DNA of 64,000 nucleotides, from positions 126,942,970-127,006,969 of the forward strand of contig CM043962.1 of assembly GCA_014529385.2 (NCBI GenBank), read 5' to 3'. How positions within the stretch are numbered: the first letter of the stretch is position 1; each line of letters opens with the position of its first letter. Below are positions 21,979 to 33,032 of the stretch, piece after piece. The notes under the pieces are model-generated. The model had not been told where the DNA came from. It made no database searches and saw nothing but the letters and a program-made list of their open reading frames with translations. The stretch comes from Adiantum capillus-veneris. Its lineage: Eukaryota; Streptophyta; Polypodiopsida; Polypodiales; Pteridaceae. The position numbers and the translations under genes are program-made.

Positions 21979-22218
21979 TCTGCTTAGAGGTGGTGCCAAT
22001 ACGGCTCTCCTTCATGGTACAGAACTACCTTGCCAGATGAAGAAGCTCACTCAACACTCGACCATCCTCTATATAAATGGTGAGTCTTGATACTCACATC
22101 TGCTTAGAGGTGGTGCCAATACGGCTCTCCTTCATGGTACAGAACTACCTTGCCAGATGAAGAAGCTCACTTAGCACTCGACCACCCTCTATATAAATGG
22201 TGAGTCTTGATACTCACT
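21979..22218 (+). repeat. 120-bp promoter-like tandem duplication, unit A
   Basis: Two almost identical 120-bp copies (21979-22098 and 22099-22218), each ending in a TATA box CTATATAAAT (22069-22078 and about 22189-22198) followed by GGTGAGTCTTGATACTCAC. A related TATA plus GTGAGT...CTCACTTAGCAT sequence precedes exon 1 of unit C at 39448. The duplication therefore doubles a core promoter. Confidence 0.8.
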
Positions 22219-22293
22219 TAGCATTGTTACCCTTGATTCTGTTTGCATGTGTATCCACTGTTACAATGAGAGGCATTAGTGTGGTGTGATATT

Positions 22294-22334
22294 ATGGCGA
22301 AGGGAAAAGAAAAACATGTTATTCTCAGTCTCAG
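22294..22334 (+). CDS. exon-1-like segment, unit A
   Basis: An ATG opens MAKGKEKHVI and ends at a donor-like CAG|GTGAGC. Unit C (39552) has MPKTKEKAVVEF in the same place, and unit B (about 27673) keeps KHAIVELAAPTQSQ with the same donor. Relative to B, unit A lost about 19 bp before the donor, which changes the frame. Confidence 0.5.
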
Positions 22335-23369
22335 GTGAGCTTTTCCTCCAAGGAGAATGATTTCATTCTTTTACTTGCCTTACCTACTGTGTATGCTATA
22401 GGGCAATAATAACTATGTTAAGTAGTGATTTCCCTTGACAAGGCTTCTTATGATGGGTTGAGGCTATTCTACTCATGACTAAGAATGGATTGGTCTCATA
22501 TGTACTGTAGACTTTTTTTGGCAAACATTTGGCCTTGTTGATATAATACTATGAGGAAAATGGTTCTCTCTTAAGGCCGGTTGTTGGCTCAGTATTTGCT
22601 CCATATGGCCAGATTTGACTGAGCTAGTTGATGCGGTTTACGTCCACAATTGTTTTTATGGATGGACTTACAATGGTGTATATGGTTGCTCCTAGTGATG
22701 GATTTGCATGCTTAAGATCCTTTGGTTCCTCTGATATGAAACTTGGCTTCTTATCTTTGTGTCTCTGTTCTTGGGTTGTGAGATGTAGATAATGATGAGC
22801 TAAAGTGTGTGTGTATAACACTTTGTACATGGACCTTGTTTGCAAGGCTTTTGTCACCTTTGAAATGGTCGTTGATGGTGTGTGACAACTTGAGCCTCCC
22901 ATTAATAGGTTTATGAAGTAAGTCTCTACAAGGTAGGCTCTGGTTGGGGGTCAGGTTGCATCTGTTAAAAAGGCTGAGATGTAGCAATATGACTTCTATT
23001 AGACTTGGGGCTAGAAGTGGCTTTTAAAATTTTGAACATTTATTGGACATATACCGTAGCATGTTTATTATTTAGTATCTACATATGGCTTGAGATTTTT
23101 TGTTTCTTTGTTGGCCGTATTTGAAAATGGTCTGCTGGTTATGATGATTATTGGTTGGCTGCATCATGCTGGTTACGACTGGACCTTATTGCTAGACCTA
23201 AATATTGTATAGATATTTAGGTATCCTTTGTTGACAATCTTCCTACGAATATTGATACACCACTTGCACCTATAAGGGTGCTTGACCTTTTGATGTATCT
23301 CGTTTTATATGATTTTTTCTCCAAAGAAGGAAGAGAGTTCATCTGTGCTAACTTTTCTATGTGTTACAG

Positions 23370-23584
23370 GAGTCACCAAAAGGTTTAGGCTGACTGCACG
23401 TATGAGTACTATCACTGACCCAGAGAAAATTGCTGCTATTAATGCCAAACTCTGCAAGGTTAAACAGGAGTATGTGGCCCACTTCAGGGCAAAAACGGTC
23501 CCAAAAACTCGTCTCCGACCCTTTCTCGTAAGAACTTGTAAAGCTAAAAGTATTCCACATGCTAGTCGTGTAATAAATAAATGA
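23370..23584 (+). CDS. exon-2-like basic peptide, unit A
   Basis: A polypyrimidine-rich segment and TTACAG precede an open frame containing RFRLTARMSTITDPEK, then KVKQEYVAHFRAKTVPKTRL and KAKSIPHASRVINK, stop TGA. It is basic, about 70 residues. Unit B encodes the same peptide with only a few changes, including a 3-bp in-frame difference (KVKQE versus KVKKHE) and no internal stop, which suggests the frame was maintained. The function is unknown. Confidence 0.55.
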
Positions 23585-23966
23585 ACTCTAATTGAATAAT
23601 TTGTCTCCTCTTTTCACAACTTAGTACATCTGTTCTTTGATTGCAATCTAGTTGTGAGTGACATCTATAACATGTGGGATACCCATGCATCACCTGCATA
23701 TGGTTCCAATGCTAACTACGTGTTGTATTGTTTCTATGGGTGCACATGAGGGTTACCTTCTCAACTCTAGCTATCAAGTTGTTGGCATGAGGATTGCGGA
23801 CTTGTGTATCTTCTGCCTTACTGAGAGACTCTTAGTTCTCTTTTGTTATGTATAAAGAACATTTTGTACTATGAACTAGATTTATACCCTCTGTTCATTG
23901 ACATAGTTTCTAGTGTCTTTTGTGATTGTCAAGATTCGTTCGTGTTTATGTTATATTGTTATTGGA

Positions 23967-23980
23967 ACACACACACACAC
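23967..23980 (+). repeat. short (AC)n at the end of unit A
   Basis: Seven AC units after GTTATTGGA, at the position homologous to 36097 and 38061. Confidence 0.85.
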
Positions 23981-24309
23981 CTAGCACCAAGGGTGGTATC
24001 TTTTACCACTCAAAGACCTAGTTACTATACTTTATCTCACAGTCCCCTTTCTAGGTTGTCTCCTAGGAAAGCTACTTAAGGGAAGGGGCCTCCTTCACAT
24101 GACCTCTGTGGTTTTTCCCGGTTGGTTGAAGGTGCTACTGATTTTTTTACCTTTGGCTAACCTTATCTCTAACCATTACTTCTTTGACTTTGTAGAACCT
24201 AGCCCTATCTCAAGGGCTTGAATTACCCACAAAACCACTTTTTGAAGCCTCCTTAAGGTTTTTAGATGCATACATGACCTGGCTGCATCTGAACTAATAG
24301 CAGAAGCTT

Positions 24310-24942
24310 TTGCTGACCTTGCCAACTTTGGTCAAAACCATGCCATTTGACAAATGTGTCCTTACATTGGCACAACTTGTCAATAACTCTAAAGATGGAG
24401 TGGTCAGAATTTTTGAGTTTATCAAACATATCCCCGCTATGACTCTTGCCCACAACGTAGAACTGGCCAAGTTTTCTTATGAAGGCGCTGAATTAGTCAA
24501 CTACTTACGCAAACTATGTGGTGTAACGCCTGGGTTTGTCTCTACTCCTTCCATTCCTATACAAACTATTTCCAACAGCCTTTTTTGCAGGGATCCCCTT
24601 GCGATAGATGTTGTTAAAGCTTTTCACAAAGAGATGTGTTCTCTTAGTGAGAACTCTCTCATGGACATGGTACCTAAGGTTTCTAGGGTGTTCCCTTTCT
24701 TACCTTCCAAGCAGGTAGAAATTGAATCCCTTGGGGTGGACCATCACCTTTGGGCCCTTCCCAACAAAAGATTTCTAGCACCTATCTCCATTGAGACTTG
24801 GGTCTTCCTTGCTAATCTCCTGGCTTCATTGATGGAGGAGGCACGAGTCAAAGTATTAAGAGGTGTCCAGTCCCTTGATAAAGGGGATTATCAAAGCACC
24901 TTTCACCATGAAGTTCCTGGATGGGAAGAAGTGTGGATCTAA
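24310..24942 (+). pseudogene. unrecognised ORF 5' of the degenerate reverse transcriptase
   Basis: 210 open codons with ordinary composition, for example FVSTPSIPIQTISNSL and HHLWALPNKRFLAPISIETW. No family is recognised. It lies upstream and on the same strand as the reverse transcriptase motifs at 26.4-27.5 kb, so it is probably the N-terminal part of the same protein. No GIY-YIG endonuclease motif could be seen. It ends at a stop followed by a frame change. Confidence 0.5.
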
Positions 24943-24989
24943 CATTGGCTTATATGTCCGTACAAAGGGCATGATGGAGTTCTCCAAAA

Positions 24990-25298
24990 GAAACTCCGAG
25001 TATTACACTGAATCAATATTTACCGTATGTCAAATGTGCCTGCCATTTTTTGGATCCTAAAGCTTCTTCTGAGTCTAGTATAATCTGGTTTGATCATGCT
25101 ATATGGTATGCTCTTAATAACCTTGACCTTATGTTCCCTGATACCCCCTCAACTCATTACCTTTCTCTCTTCTACTCTTGGCTAGGCGGCCAAGCCAAGG
25201 AGCTTGTGCTGGCTCAAATGGCTTTTATTCAGTTTGGTACCCTTATGCTATCTCTTCTTAAAGAACTAGCCGTGCTAAAAAAACCGAGCTTCTTCTAA
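24990..25298 (+). pseudogene. further fragments of the same degenerate protein
   Basis: Two frames read FSKRNSEYYTESIFTVCQMC and then SSIIWFDHAIWYALNNLDL and YSWLGGQAKELVLAQMAFIQ. They look like real protein but match no family I know. They continue the order 24310-24942 towards the RT motifs. Confidence 0.4.
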
Positions 25299-26379
25299 CC
25301 ACTTATGGTAATTATCTTGGCATAAAAAATTTGGTTGGTGTGCTAAAACAAAATACTAACACAGAAGATTCACCCAATCTAAAAAGACCCAACTCACTTA
25401 TATCCCCCACCTCTTCTTATGCTACTTTTTTAACCCCAGCCTTGTCTTCATAAGATTCTTATGGAGGGAGAGGGAAAGCTAGGAGTGCTATTAGAGGGAG
25501 AGGTAGAGGTTACCCTGTCAAACATGTGTTGGATTTGTAAATTGCAGGTGCTGTGTAATAAAGTGGGCAGGATGCATCTTGCTACTAAAGAGGATAGTTT
25601 GAGTGGAATTTTTGTTCATTGTGTTTTTACCAACAAAATTTTGGAGTTTTTTTCTCCATGATTTATTTTTAACAAATGCTTTATGTTAGTATTTGGCAAT
25701 TTGGATTTATTAAGTCAAGTGAAGATTGGCTGGAAGTTTACTGAATCCATCCTACATTTAGTCTACTCTAATGGGTTCCTTAGAAAGACAAAACCGTTGA
25801 CATGTGAATGTCATTAGTGGGAAAGATTTACAAGGGAATTCGGTGATCTTGGTAATCACGTGTGTACCACGGACCTCTCTATTATTGAGAATAGAGCTAT
25901 AAGATGCATTCTTTCAAAAGGACTCAGTCACATCCCCCTCACCCACTTAACCCTTAAACTGCCTTGAATGCACTTACTGTCTGTCTGGCCGACTTGGTCA
26001 GTAAACTCCAAATGGAGTCATCAACTCATCTTGAGTTGAGAAACACTTTAACATCTGTCTTTTCCAATCTTGTTTCACGGTTTCCGTATGGGTGGTTACA
26101 AACCGAGTCTACTTGGCTCACCTCTGACCTCCACCTCTGACCTCTCTCTTGCCTCTGATAGGCTTAAGTCAAAATGGTTCATTGTTGGACTGGACAAGGC
26201 CTCTAATACAACTTATGTTATATGCAAAAAGCTTTCCTTTGAAGCAACAGAAACTTGACTCAAGGGGAGTGAGTTTCAATGTATTGGTGAGAATTTAGAT
26301 CTAATTATACATAGAACTTGCGAAAGTTTAACTGAATTAGGATATCAGGTTGGTACTACCAAACTTCCTATATTATTTC
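25299..26379 (+). other. degenerate stretch inside the RT element
   Basis: Only short open frames are present. One with MFHGFRMGGYKPSLLGSPL and KASNTTYVICKKLSFEATET (26070-26258) may be a further coding remnant. Nothing else could be recognised. Confidence 0.35.
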
Positions 26380-27492
26380 CTACATTTAAGAGTCATAAAA
26401 ACAAGTTCCGATGGATTTTGGATGCTTCTAACTGTATTTTTTTTAATACCACTAATCATGTCACTGGTGGAGGACTTAATTTGATATGTGAAGAGCTTAA
26501 AAACATTTGCGCCCTTAAACGGGAAGACTTGAGATGATTTTCTGGGGTTGAGATACATCCCTTCTGGCTAGTGGGTAACTCAACCGAAGTCTTCTTAAAT
26601 CTCCTTTTATGATTATTTAGTATTTACAGCTAATATTACCCATTGCTATGAGAATATCCCACTTACTAGAGAAGTTGGTTTCATGAATGTGTTAGATTCT
26701 CTTGTAAATCTGGCCTTTTCTAACAAAACCAAAGAAGGGTTTTCACGCCTTTCCTTTGTTGACTCTGCCAGATGGATCAAAAAATTATGCAGACACCCCC
26801 TCTTAACATGAACCATATTCAATTTCAAGAAGTTATTTGCTATATCTTACTGGGAAACAACTGCTTTCGTCAAATGTGTGGGATTCCAATGGGTTCTCTT
26901 GTTTACTTACTCTATTTGTGAGTATAAATGGATCCTTAGGTAAGCCTCTCATATAGAAAGAATTCAGACACTCACATGGTTCAATCAGACATTTAGATTT
27001 ATGGATGACATCTTAAGTGTTAACACTCCCGGCTTTGCTCAGATGGTTTTGGATATCTATCCACCATGTCTAGCAATTGAGTCCACCTTTATAGAACAAG
27101 ACTCCTTTGAGGGTATCCCTTTCACTAAACGGACTAATTATATGTCTTTTGATTTATCTATTATAAATCCCTTTGGTGGTGATTTTTCCACTAGGTTTTT
27201 TTGGAAACGAGATCACCTTCAACTAACTGCTATTGAGTTTGTCATGAAAAAGAGTAACAGGCCCTTCAAAATGGCGGTTAATACTTGCTTCAGTATTTTG
27301 CATTTGATTATCTATTCGTCCTCTAATGTGTTTTTTTCCCTTGAGGAAATTGGGATGCTCATTAGGAAATTTCAAGCTAATGGCTTCCATAAAAAAGATT
27401 TGATCTCTACCTTAACAGCAGCTCTGAGTAGAAAGGAATGGCCTGGTGCCAAGTTTGATGTCACTTTACTTATTCTACTATTGAGGAAGTAG
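26380..27492 (+). pseudogene. degenerate reverse transcriptase, non-LTR type, possibly Penelope-like
   Basis: RT motifs follow in order over several frames: KFRWILDASNCIFFNTTNHV (26395-26460), a long broken stretch, QMCGIPMGSL (26871-26900), and the catalytic box RFMDDILSVN (26995). A C-terminal segment of about 160 codons follows, uninterrupted from 27001 to 27492 (KSNRPFKMAVNTCFSILHLI, IYSSSNVFFSLEEIGMLIRK). The G-I-P-M-G and R-x-M/I-D-D-I motifs are of the type in Penelope-like and related RTs rather than in gypsy or copia. The placement is by memory of motif style. At least three stops and several frameshifts make it non-functional. Confidence 0.6.
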
Positions 27493-27549
27493 GCCCATAT
27501 CTAATGGGCCTACTGACTCATTAGTTATGGTGCCTAGGTAAGGGTGGGT

Positions 27550-27675
<126 letters not shown>

Positions 27676-28282
27676 CATGCTATTGTGGAGCTGGCTGCTC
27701 CAACTCAGTCTCAGGTGAGCTTTGCCTTTGAGCAGAATGATTTAATTCTTTTACTTGCCTTACCTACTGTGTATGCTATAGGGAAATAATAATTATGTTA
27801 AGTAGTGGTTTCCCTTGACAAGGCTTCTTTTGATGCGTTGAGGCTGTTCTACTCATGACTAAGAATGGATTTGTCTCATATGTACTCTAGACTTTTTCGG
27901 AAAACGTTTGGCCTTGTTGATATAATACTATGAGGAAAATGGTTCTCTCTTAAGGCCGGTTGCTGGGTCAGTATTTGCTCCATATGGCCAGGTTTGACTG
28001 AGCTAGCTGATGCGGTTTATGTCCACAATTGTTTTTAAGGATGGACTTACAATGGTGTATATGGTTGCTCCTAGTGATAGCTTGATGCTTTATAAGGTTC
28101 TCGAAGGTTTTCTTATTCATTTGTTCTTGACATATGTGATTGATGGATTTGCATGCTTAGGATCCTTTGGTTCCTATGATATGAAGCTTGGCTTCTTATC
28201 TTTGTGTCTGTGTTCTTGGGTTGTGAGATGTACATGATGATGAGCTAAAGTGTGTGTGTATAACACTTTGTACATGGACCTT

Positions 28283-28287
28283 GTTTG
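28283..28287. repeat. target-site duplication of the copia element, left copy
   Basis: GTTTG, repeated at 33773-33777. Unit A, the empty-site homologue, has a single CTTGTTTGCAAGG near 22850. Confidence 0.95.
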
Positions 28288-29044
28288 TGTTAAGTATGGA
28301 GCCTGATTTACCCTTGTAATTTTCTGTGGTAAAAGTGCACATTTGTAAGGCCCCCATTATGAGGAGAAGCCATCGTGCGTGAAGGAAAATCACTCACCGG
28401 AAACCAAAATTTTCACGGACAAGAATCAGGGCCAACTTTAGGGGCCTCACCCCCGAGACTTTTTTACCCTCCCCGGAATATTCCTTTTCGCTGGAATATT
28501 ATGACCGGACGACGGCCGGAAAGTGGTCGAAAAACAACCGTCGGTTGGCCGGTAGTCAATGGCCGGTGGTCGGAAGTCAATGGCCAGTGGCCGAATTCAA
28601 AAGCGGACTTGTCTTCTCAAGAGCGGCCACACATGGGCGGATTGGAGGGTCCGATTTGGACTTATTCGCACAAGGGCGGCTACACATGGGTGCCTCTCAT
28701 AAGAGAGGGCAGCCCTTTTGGCCTATAAAAGGAGGCCATTTCTACACACATTTCATAGTGTGAAGTTGATGCAACAAGGTGAGTGTGAGGTGGTGAGAGT
28801 GAAGCAAGGCGGGAGCTCCATTAAGGGTATAATCCATTTGTAAACTACTTCTTGTTTTGAAGTACTAAAGCCATTGAGTGGTTGCTTTCCCGTGGACGTA
28901 GCCCACATTGGGTGAACCACGTATATCGTGTGTACTCTCTCTCTCTCTCTCTCTCTACTCTATAATCTCTTGTGTGTGAAATGTATCTCTCTCCATTAAG
29001 TAATCTACTCAAATATCTATTTAGCTGCGTCTTATTTCCTAACA
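28288..29044 (+). repeat. copia 5' LTR
   Basis: 757 bp, starts TGTTAAGTATGG, ends TTTCCTAACA. A TATA box TATAAAA lies at 28724-28730. A short CT run at about 28935-28955 follows in the presumed leader. Confidence 0.95.
28724..28730 (+). promoter_or_regulatory. TATA box of copia 5' LTR
   Basis: TATAAAA in GGCCTATAAAAGGAGGCC; conserved in the 3' LTR at 33459-33465. Confidence 0.75.
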
Positions 29045-29046
29045 AA

Positions 29047-29058
29047 TGGTATCAGAGC
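29047..29058 (+). promoter_or_regulatory. copia primer binding site (initiator tRNA-Met type)
   Basis: TGGTATCAGAGC two bases after the 5' LTR, the classical plant copia PBS complementary to initiator methionine tRNA. Confidence 0.93.
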
Positions 29059-29108
29059 AAGGTTTGCTCGTAGCTAAATTATCTCAAGGAAAGGATTCCT
29101 TGAATTGA

Positions 29109-29975
29109 GTGGGAGTTATGGCGGAGGAAGGGAAGCTCAAGATTGAGAAGTTCAACCGCAAAAACTACCAACATTGGAAGATGCAGATTGAAGATTATCT
29201 CTACCAGAAGGATCTCTATTTGCCACTAGGCGGTCTTGCGAAGAAGCCCGCAACAATGGCAGATGAAGCATGGATTGTCCTTGATCGAAAGGCACTGGGA
29301 ACAATCCGGTTAAGCTTGGCGTCAACGGTGGCCTTCAATGTTTCGGAGATGAAGACCACGGAGGACTTGATGAAGTCACTTGACGACTTCTACAAGAAAC
29401 CATTGGCATCCAATAAGGTATTTCTTATGAAGCGCTTGTTCAATCTAAAGATGGCAGAGAATGGTTCAGTTGCAGAACACCTAAATGAATTTAACACAAA
29501 CATAATTCAACTTCGATCGGTGAAAATCAATTTCGATGACGAAGTGCGAGCTCTCCTTATACTATCATCTCTACCGGATAGTTGGGACAGCCTTGTGATG
29601 GCTGTAAGTAATTCTATTTCTGGCACAAATACTCTTAAGTTTGATGATGTTGTGGGTGTTCTCCTAAGCAAGGAAATACGAAGGAGAAGCACAGGGGAAT
29701 CATCAAGTGCTGTACTGTCAGTGGAAACAAGAGGAAGGCCTAAGGAGAGGTTCAAAAACCAAAAGGGTTGTGATCGCTCAAGGCGGAGCAAGTCACGCAT
29801 AAAGTTAGTTCTTGAATGTTGGAATTGCGGCAAGAAGGGCCACATCAAGAAGGATTGCTGGTCCAAGAAGAAGAAGGAGATTGAGTCTCAAGACAACAAG
29901 CCAAAATCGGAGGCCAATGTGGTAGGTAAAGTAGGAGCAAGATGCTCTAATTCTCTCATTAGACAATGTGTCTAA
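29109..29975 (+). CDS. gag: copia Gag
   Basis: 288 residues, uninterrupted. It starts near MAEEGKLKIEKFNRKNYQHW, the usual start of Tork-type Gag, followed by the UBN2-type gag domain (MADEAWIVLDRKALGTIRLS, SLPDSWDSLVMAVS). Near residue 238 lies a CCHC zinc knuckle CWNCGKKGHIKKDC with all four metal ligands. An internal ATG at 29118 better fits the family start. It forms the particle and packages element RNA. The frame overlaps the start of pol by 8 bp, so Pol needs a frame change. Confidence 0.92.
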   Translation: MGVMAEEGKLKIEKFNRKNYQHWKMQIEDYLYQKDLYLPLGGLAKKPATMADEAWIVLDRKALGTIRLSLASTVAFNVSEMKTTEDLMKSLDDFYKKPLASNKVFLMKRLFNLKMAENGSVAEHLNEFNTNIIQLRSVKINFDDEVRALLILSSLPDSWDSLVMAVSNSISGTNTLKFDDVVGVLLSKEIRRRSTGESSSAVLSVETRGRPKERFKNQKGCDRSRRSKSRIKLVLECWNCGKKGHIKKDCWSKKKKEIESQDNKPKSEANVVGKVGARCSNSLIRQCV

Positions 29976-31974
29976 TTCCTGGATAGTAGATTCCGGGGCT
30001 TCATTCCATGTGACACGACACAAGAAACATTTCCAAGATTACACCAAAGGTAATTTTGGGTATGTATACTTGGGAGATGATGAAGCTTGTGAGATTGTGG
30101 GCAAAGGTACAGTTTTTGTCAAAACTGCTAACGGAAATGGATGGAAGCTTAAAGATGTTAGGCATGTTCCTTCTCTTCGTAAAAATTTGATCTCTGCAGG
30201 ACAATTGGACGATGAAGGTTACAACATTGCATTCGGAAACAGACGGTGGAAGATCTCAAAGGGATCTTTGGTGGTTGCCAAGGGAGAAAAGGTCGGTACA
30301 CTTTACTTGTGTACTGTTAGCATGCAACCTTCAGCTTGTGCAACAACTACAGAAGTTGACAGTGCGGTGTGGCACTATCGACTTGGACATATGAGTGCCA
30401 AAGGAATGCAAATCCTTCAAACAAAGAAGCTTCTACCAGGTTTGAAAGAAGTGGAATTAGAGTTCTGTGAAGATTGTGTTTATGGTAAACAAAAGAGGGT
30501 TAAATTTCAAAAATCAAGAAATGAAAGAAAAAATAAAGAACTTGAGTTGGTTCATTCTGATGTTTGGGGTCCTGCAAGTACACCATCACTTGGTGGCTCA
30601 TTGTACTATGTAACATTCATAGACGATGCGACTAGAAAAACATGGGTTTATGTCATGAAGAATAAATCCGATGTGTTTTCCATATTTCAAAGGTGGAAAG
30701 CCTTTGTGGAGAATGAAACAGGTACCAAGGTTAAATGCCTTAGATCCGACAATGGATGTGAATATTGCAGCCAAGATTTTGAAAGCTTTTGTGCTAACAA
30801 TGGCATTCGGAGGCAAAGGACAACCCCAAGGACACCTCAACAAAATGGGATTTCGGAAAGGATGAACAGGACAATCATGGAGCGAGCACAAAGCATGCGG
30901 CTACATGTAGGCCTACCGTTTGAGCTTTGGGTGGAAGTTGTAAGTACGTCTGTGTACTTAATCAACCGGTCACCCTCAACGGCATTGGATGGGGGAGTTC
31001 CAGAAGAAGCATGGACAGGTAAACCGGTGAATTATGCATTTCTCAAAGTGTTTGGGTGTGAGGCTTTCATGCACATAGATAGAAGCCTAAGATCAAAGCT
31101 AGATGCAAAGTCCAAAAAGTGTTTCTTCATTGGCTATGGAGAAGGTGACTTTGGGTATCGCCTATGGAATCCTGAAGATGGTAAAATCTTAAGGAGTAGG
31201 GATGTAATTTTTAACGAACAAAATATGTACAAAGATTACTTGGAAAGAAAACAAACAAAAGAAACAGGTGATGAGTACATGGAGTTTGATGACAGTGAAG
31301 ACTCAAGGACTGCAAATGGTGACAATGTGCAACAACGTCAACCAAATGAGGAGCCTCAACCTATTCCCCGAAGATCTACAAGAGCAAGTAGACCTCCAGA
31401 AAGGTTTGTTCGTTCCTTCAACCATCTCTTGATCTTAGATTCTGGAGAGCCGGAATCATACAAAGAAGCTATGCAACATGAATCCAAAGAAGAGTGGACG
31501 AAGAGCATGCAAGTGGAGATGGACTCACTACATCGCAACCAAACATGGAAATTGGTTGAGTTGCCTAAAGGTAAGCGGGCACTTCAAAACAAATGGGTGT
31601 ACAAGGTGAAGGAAGAAGAAGGTGGGAAGAAAATGTACAAGTTTAGGCTTGTGGTAAAAGGGTTTTCTCAAAAGAAAGGTATTGACTTCAATGAAATATT
31701 TTCTCCTGTTGTAAAAATGAACTCAATTAGGCTTGTCTTAAGCCTTGTGGCTGCTCATGATCTAAATCTCGAGCAAATGGATGTAAATACGGCATTCCCT
31801 CACGGTGACTTAGAGGAGGAAATCTACATGCTTCAACCAAAGGGGTATGAAGTAAAAGGTAAGGAGAAAATGGTTTGCAGATTAAAGAAGATCTTGTATG
31901 GTTTAAAAAAAGCATCAAGACAATGGTACTTGAAGTTTGATTTATGGATGTTGGATCATGGATTCACAAGATGA
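29968..31974 (+). pseudogene. pol: copia Pol, first part: protease, integrase, RT start
   Basis: 668 codons up to an internal TGA. Order: aspartic protease WIVDSGASFHVTRH (residues 5-18), GAG-pre-integrase WHYRLGHMSAKG with the zinc motif (about 130-170), integrase core from VHSDVWGPAS through FIDDATRKTWVYV, LRSDNGCEY and TPQQNGISERMNRT with DDE residues present, then the RT fingers (LQNKWVYKVKEEEGGKK, FSPVVKMNSIRLVLSLVA, MDVNTAFPHGDLEEEIYM). The TGA at 31972 follows LDHGFTR, where a single-base change would restore a sense codon. Integrase and protease look intact. Confidence 0.9.
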
Positions 31975-32992
31975 AACTCGGATCACTGCGTCTACACGAA
32001 GAATTTGGGAGATGGGAAATTCATCATCCTAATGTTATATGTTGATGACATGTTGATTACAAGTGCTAACATGCAGGACACCAAAGACCTAAAAGAGGAG
32101 CTATCTAAATCTTTTTCAATGAAAGATTTAGGTGCTGCATAGAGGATTCCTGGTATGAAAATATCAAGGGACAGGACGAAGAAGACAATAAAGCTATCTC
32201 AAGAAGATTACATCAAGAAGGTACTAGAAAGGTTTGCAATGCAAAATGCAAAACCAGTTTCTACACCTTTGGCTAGTCATTTTAAACTAACGAAGCCTAT
32301 ATGTCTAAAGTTCCATATGCTGCAGCGGTAGGTTCTCTAATGTATGCTATGGTCAAGACAAGGCCAGACATTGCACATGCAGTGGGAGTTGTGAGTAGGT
32401 TCATGGACAACCCAGGTAAAGAGCATTGGCAAGCTGTGAAGTGGATACTTAGGTATCTAAAAGGGACAACAAAAAATTCTTTGTATTTTGGAGGAACTGA
32501 TATTTTTCTAGAAGGGTATGCTGATGCAGATATGGCAGGTGACAAAGATACTCGAAGGAGCACTACTGGCCGCATGTGTTCACGGTTGGAGGCACAGAAA
32601 TAAGCTGGGCTTCAAAGCTGCAAAAAGTGGTTTCACTTTCTACCACGGAAGCATAGTATGTAGCAATGACGGAGGCAAGCAAAGAAATTCTGTGGCTTCA
32701 CAGATTCTTAGAAGAGCTTGGATTCAAACAAGACAACTGTGTCTTGTACAGTGATAGCCAAAGTGCTATCCATCTTGCGAAGAACTCAACCTTTCATTCA
32801 AGGACAAAGCACATTGAGGTGAGATATCACTTCATACGCACTCTTTTGGAAGAGGGACAGCTAAAGCTAGGAAAGGTGCATACAAGTGAAAATCCTGCAG
32901 ACATGTTTACAAAGGTGGTCAACAAGGAAGAAGTTGAGCTTTTGCTCATCTTCAATCGACATTCAAGGATAAGAAGCCAGGATGGAAAGTAG
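31975..32992 (+). pseudogene. pol: copia Pol, second part: RT palm and RNase H, broken
   Basis: After the TGA the same frame continues with the catalytic LYVDDMLITSANM (near 32040) and MKDLG. A TAG follows near 32142, and a frame change near 32290 leads to PYAAAVGSLMYAMVKTRPDI. RNase H follows with WILRYLKGTT and ADADMAGDKDTRRSTTG, another frame change near 32600 and a TAG near 32655, then TEASKEILWLHRFLEELG and LYSDSQSAIHLAKN. Catalytic Asp residues of both domains are visible. The copy cannot make a full Pol. Confidence 0.88.
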
Positions 32993-33021
32993 TCATAGGT
33001 TTGGTTTGGAGATCAGTCTCC

Positions 33022-33032
33022 AAGTGGGAGAT
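33022..33032 (+). promoter_or_regulatory. copia polypurine tract
   Basis: AAGTGGGAGAT directly before the TG of the 3' LTR, typical of Tork-type elements. Confidence 0.85.

Larger units (their letters stand above)
21979..23980 (+). mobile_element. repeated unit A (promoter, exon 1, intron, exon 2, tail, AC end)
   Basis: A unit of about 2 kb whose pieces recur in the window: promoter and exon 1 also at 39440, intron and exon 2 at 27715-35729 (unit B), tail also at 37848. It ends in (AC)n at 23967. Together with unit B it flanks the degenerate reverse transcriptase in direct orientation, like the pseudo-LTRs of Penelope-like elements. No TG...CA ends or PBS are seen, so it is not a classical LTR. 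Its class is unproven. Confidence 0.55.
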
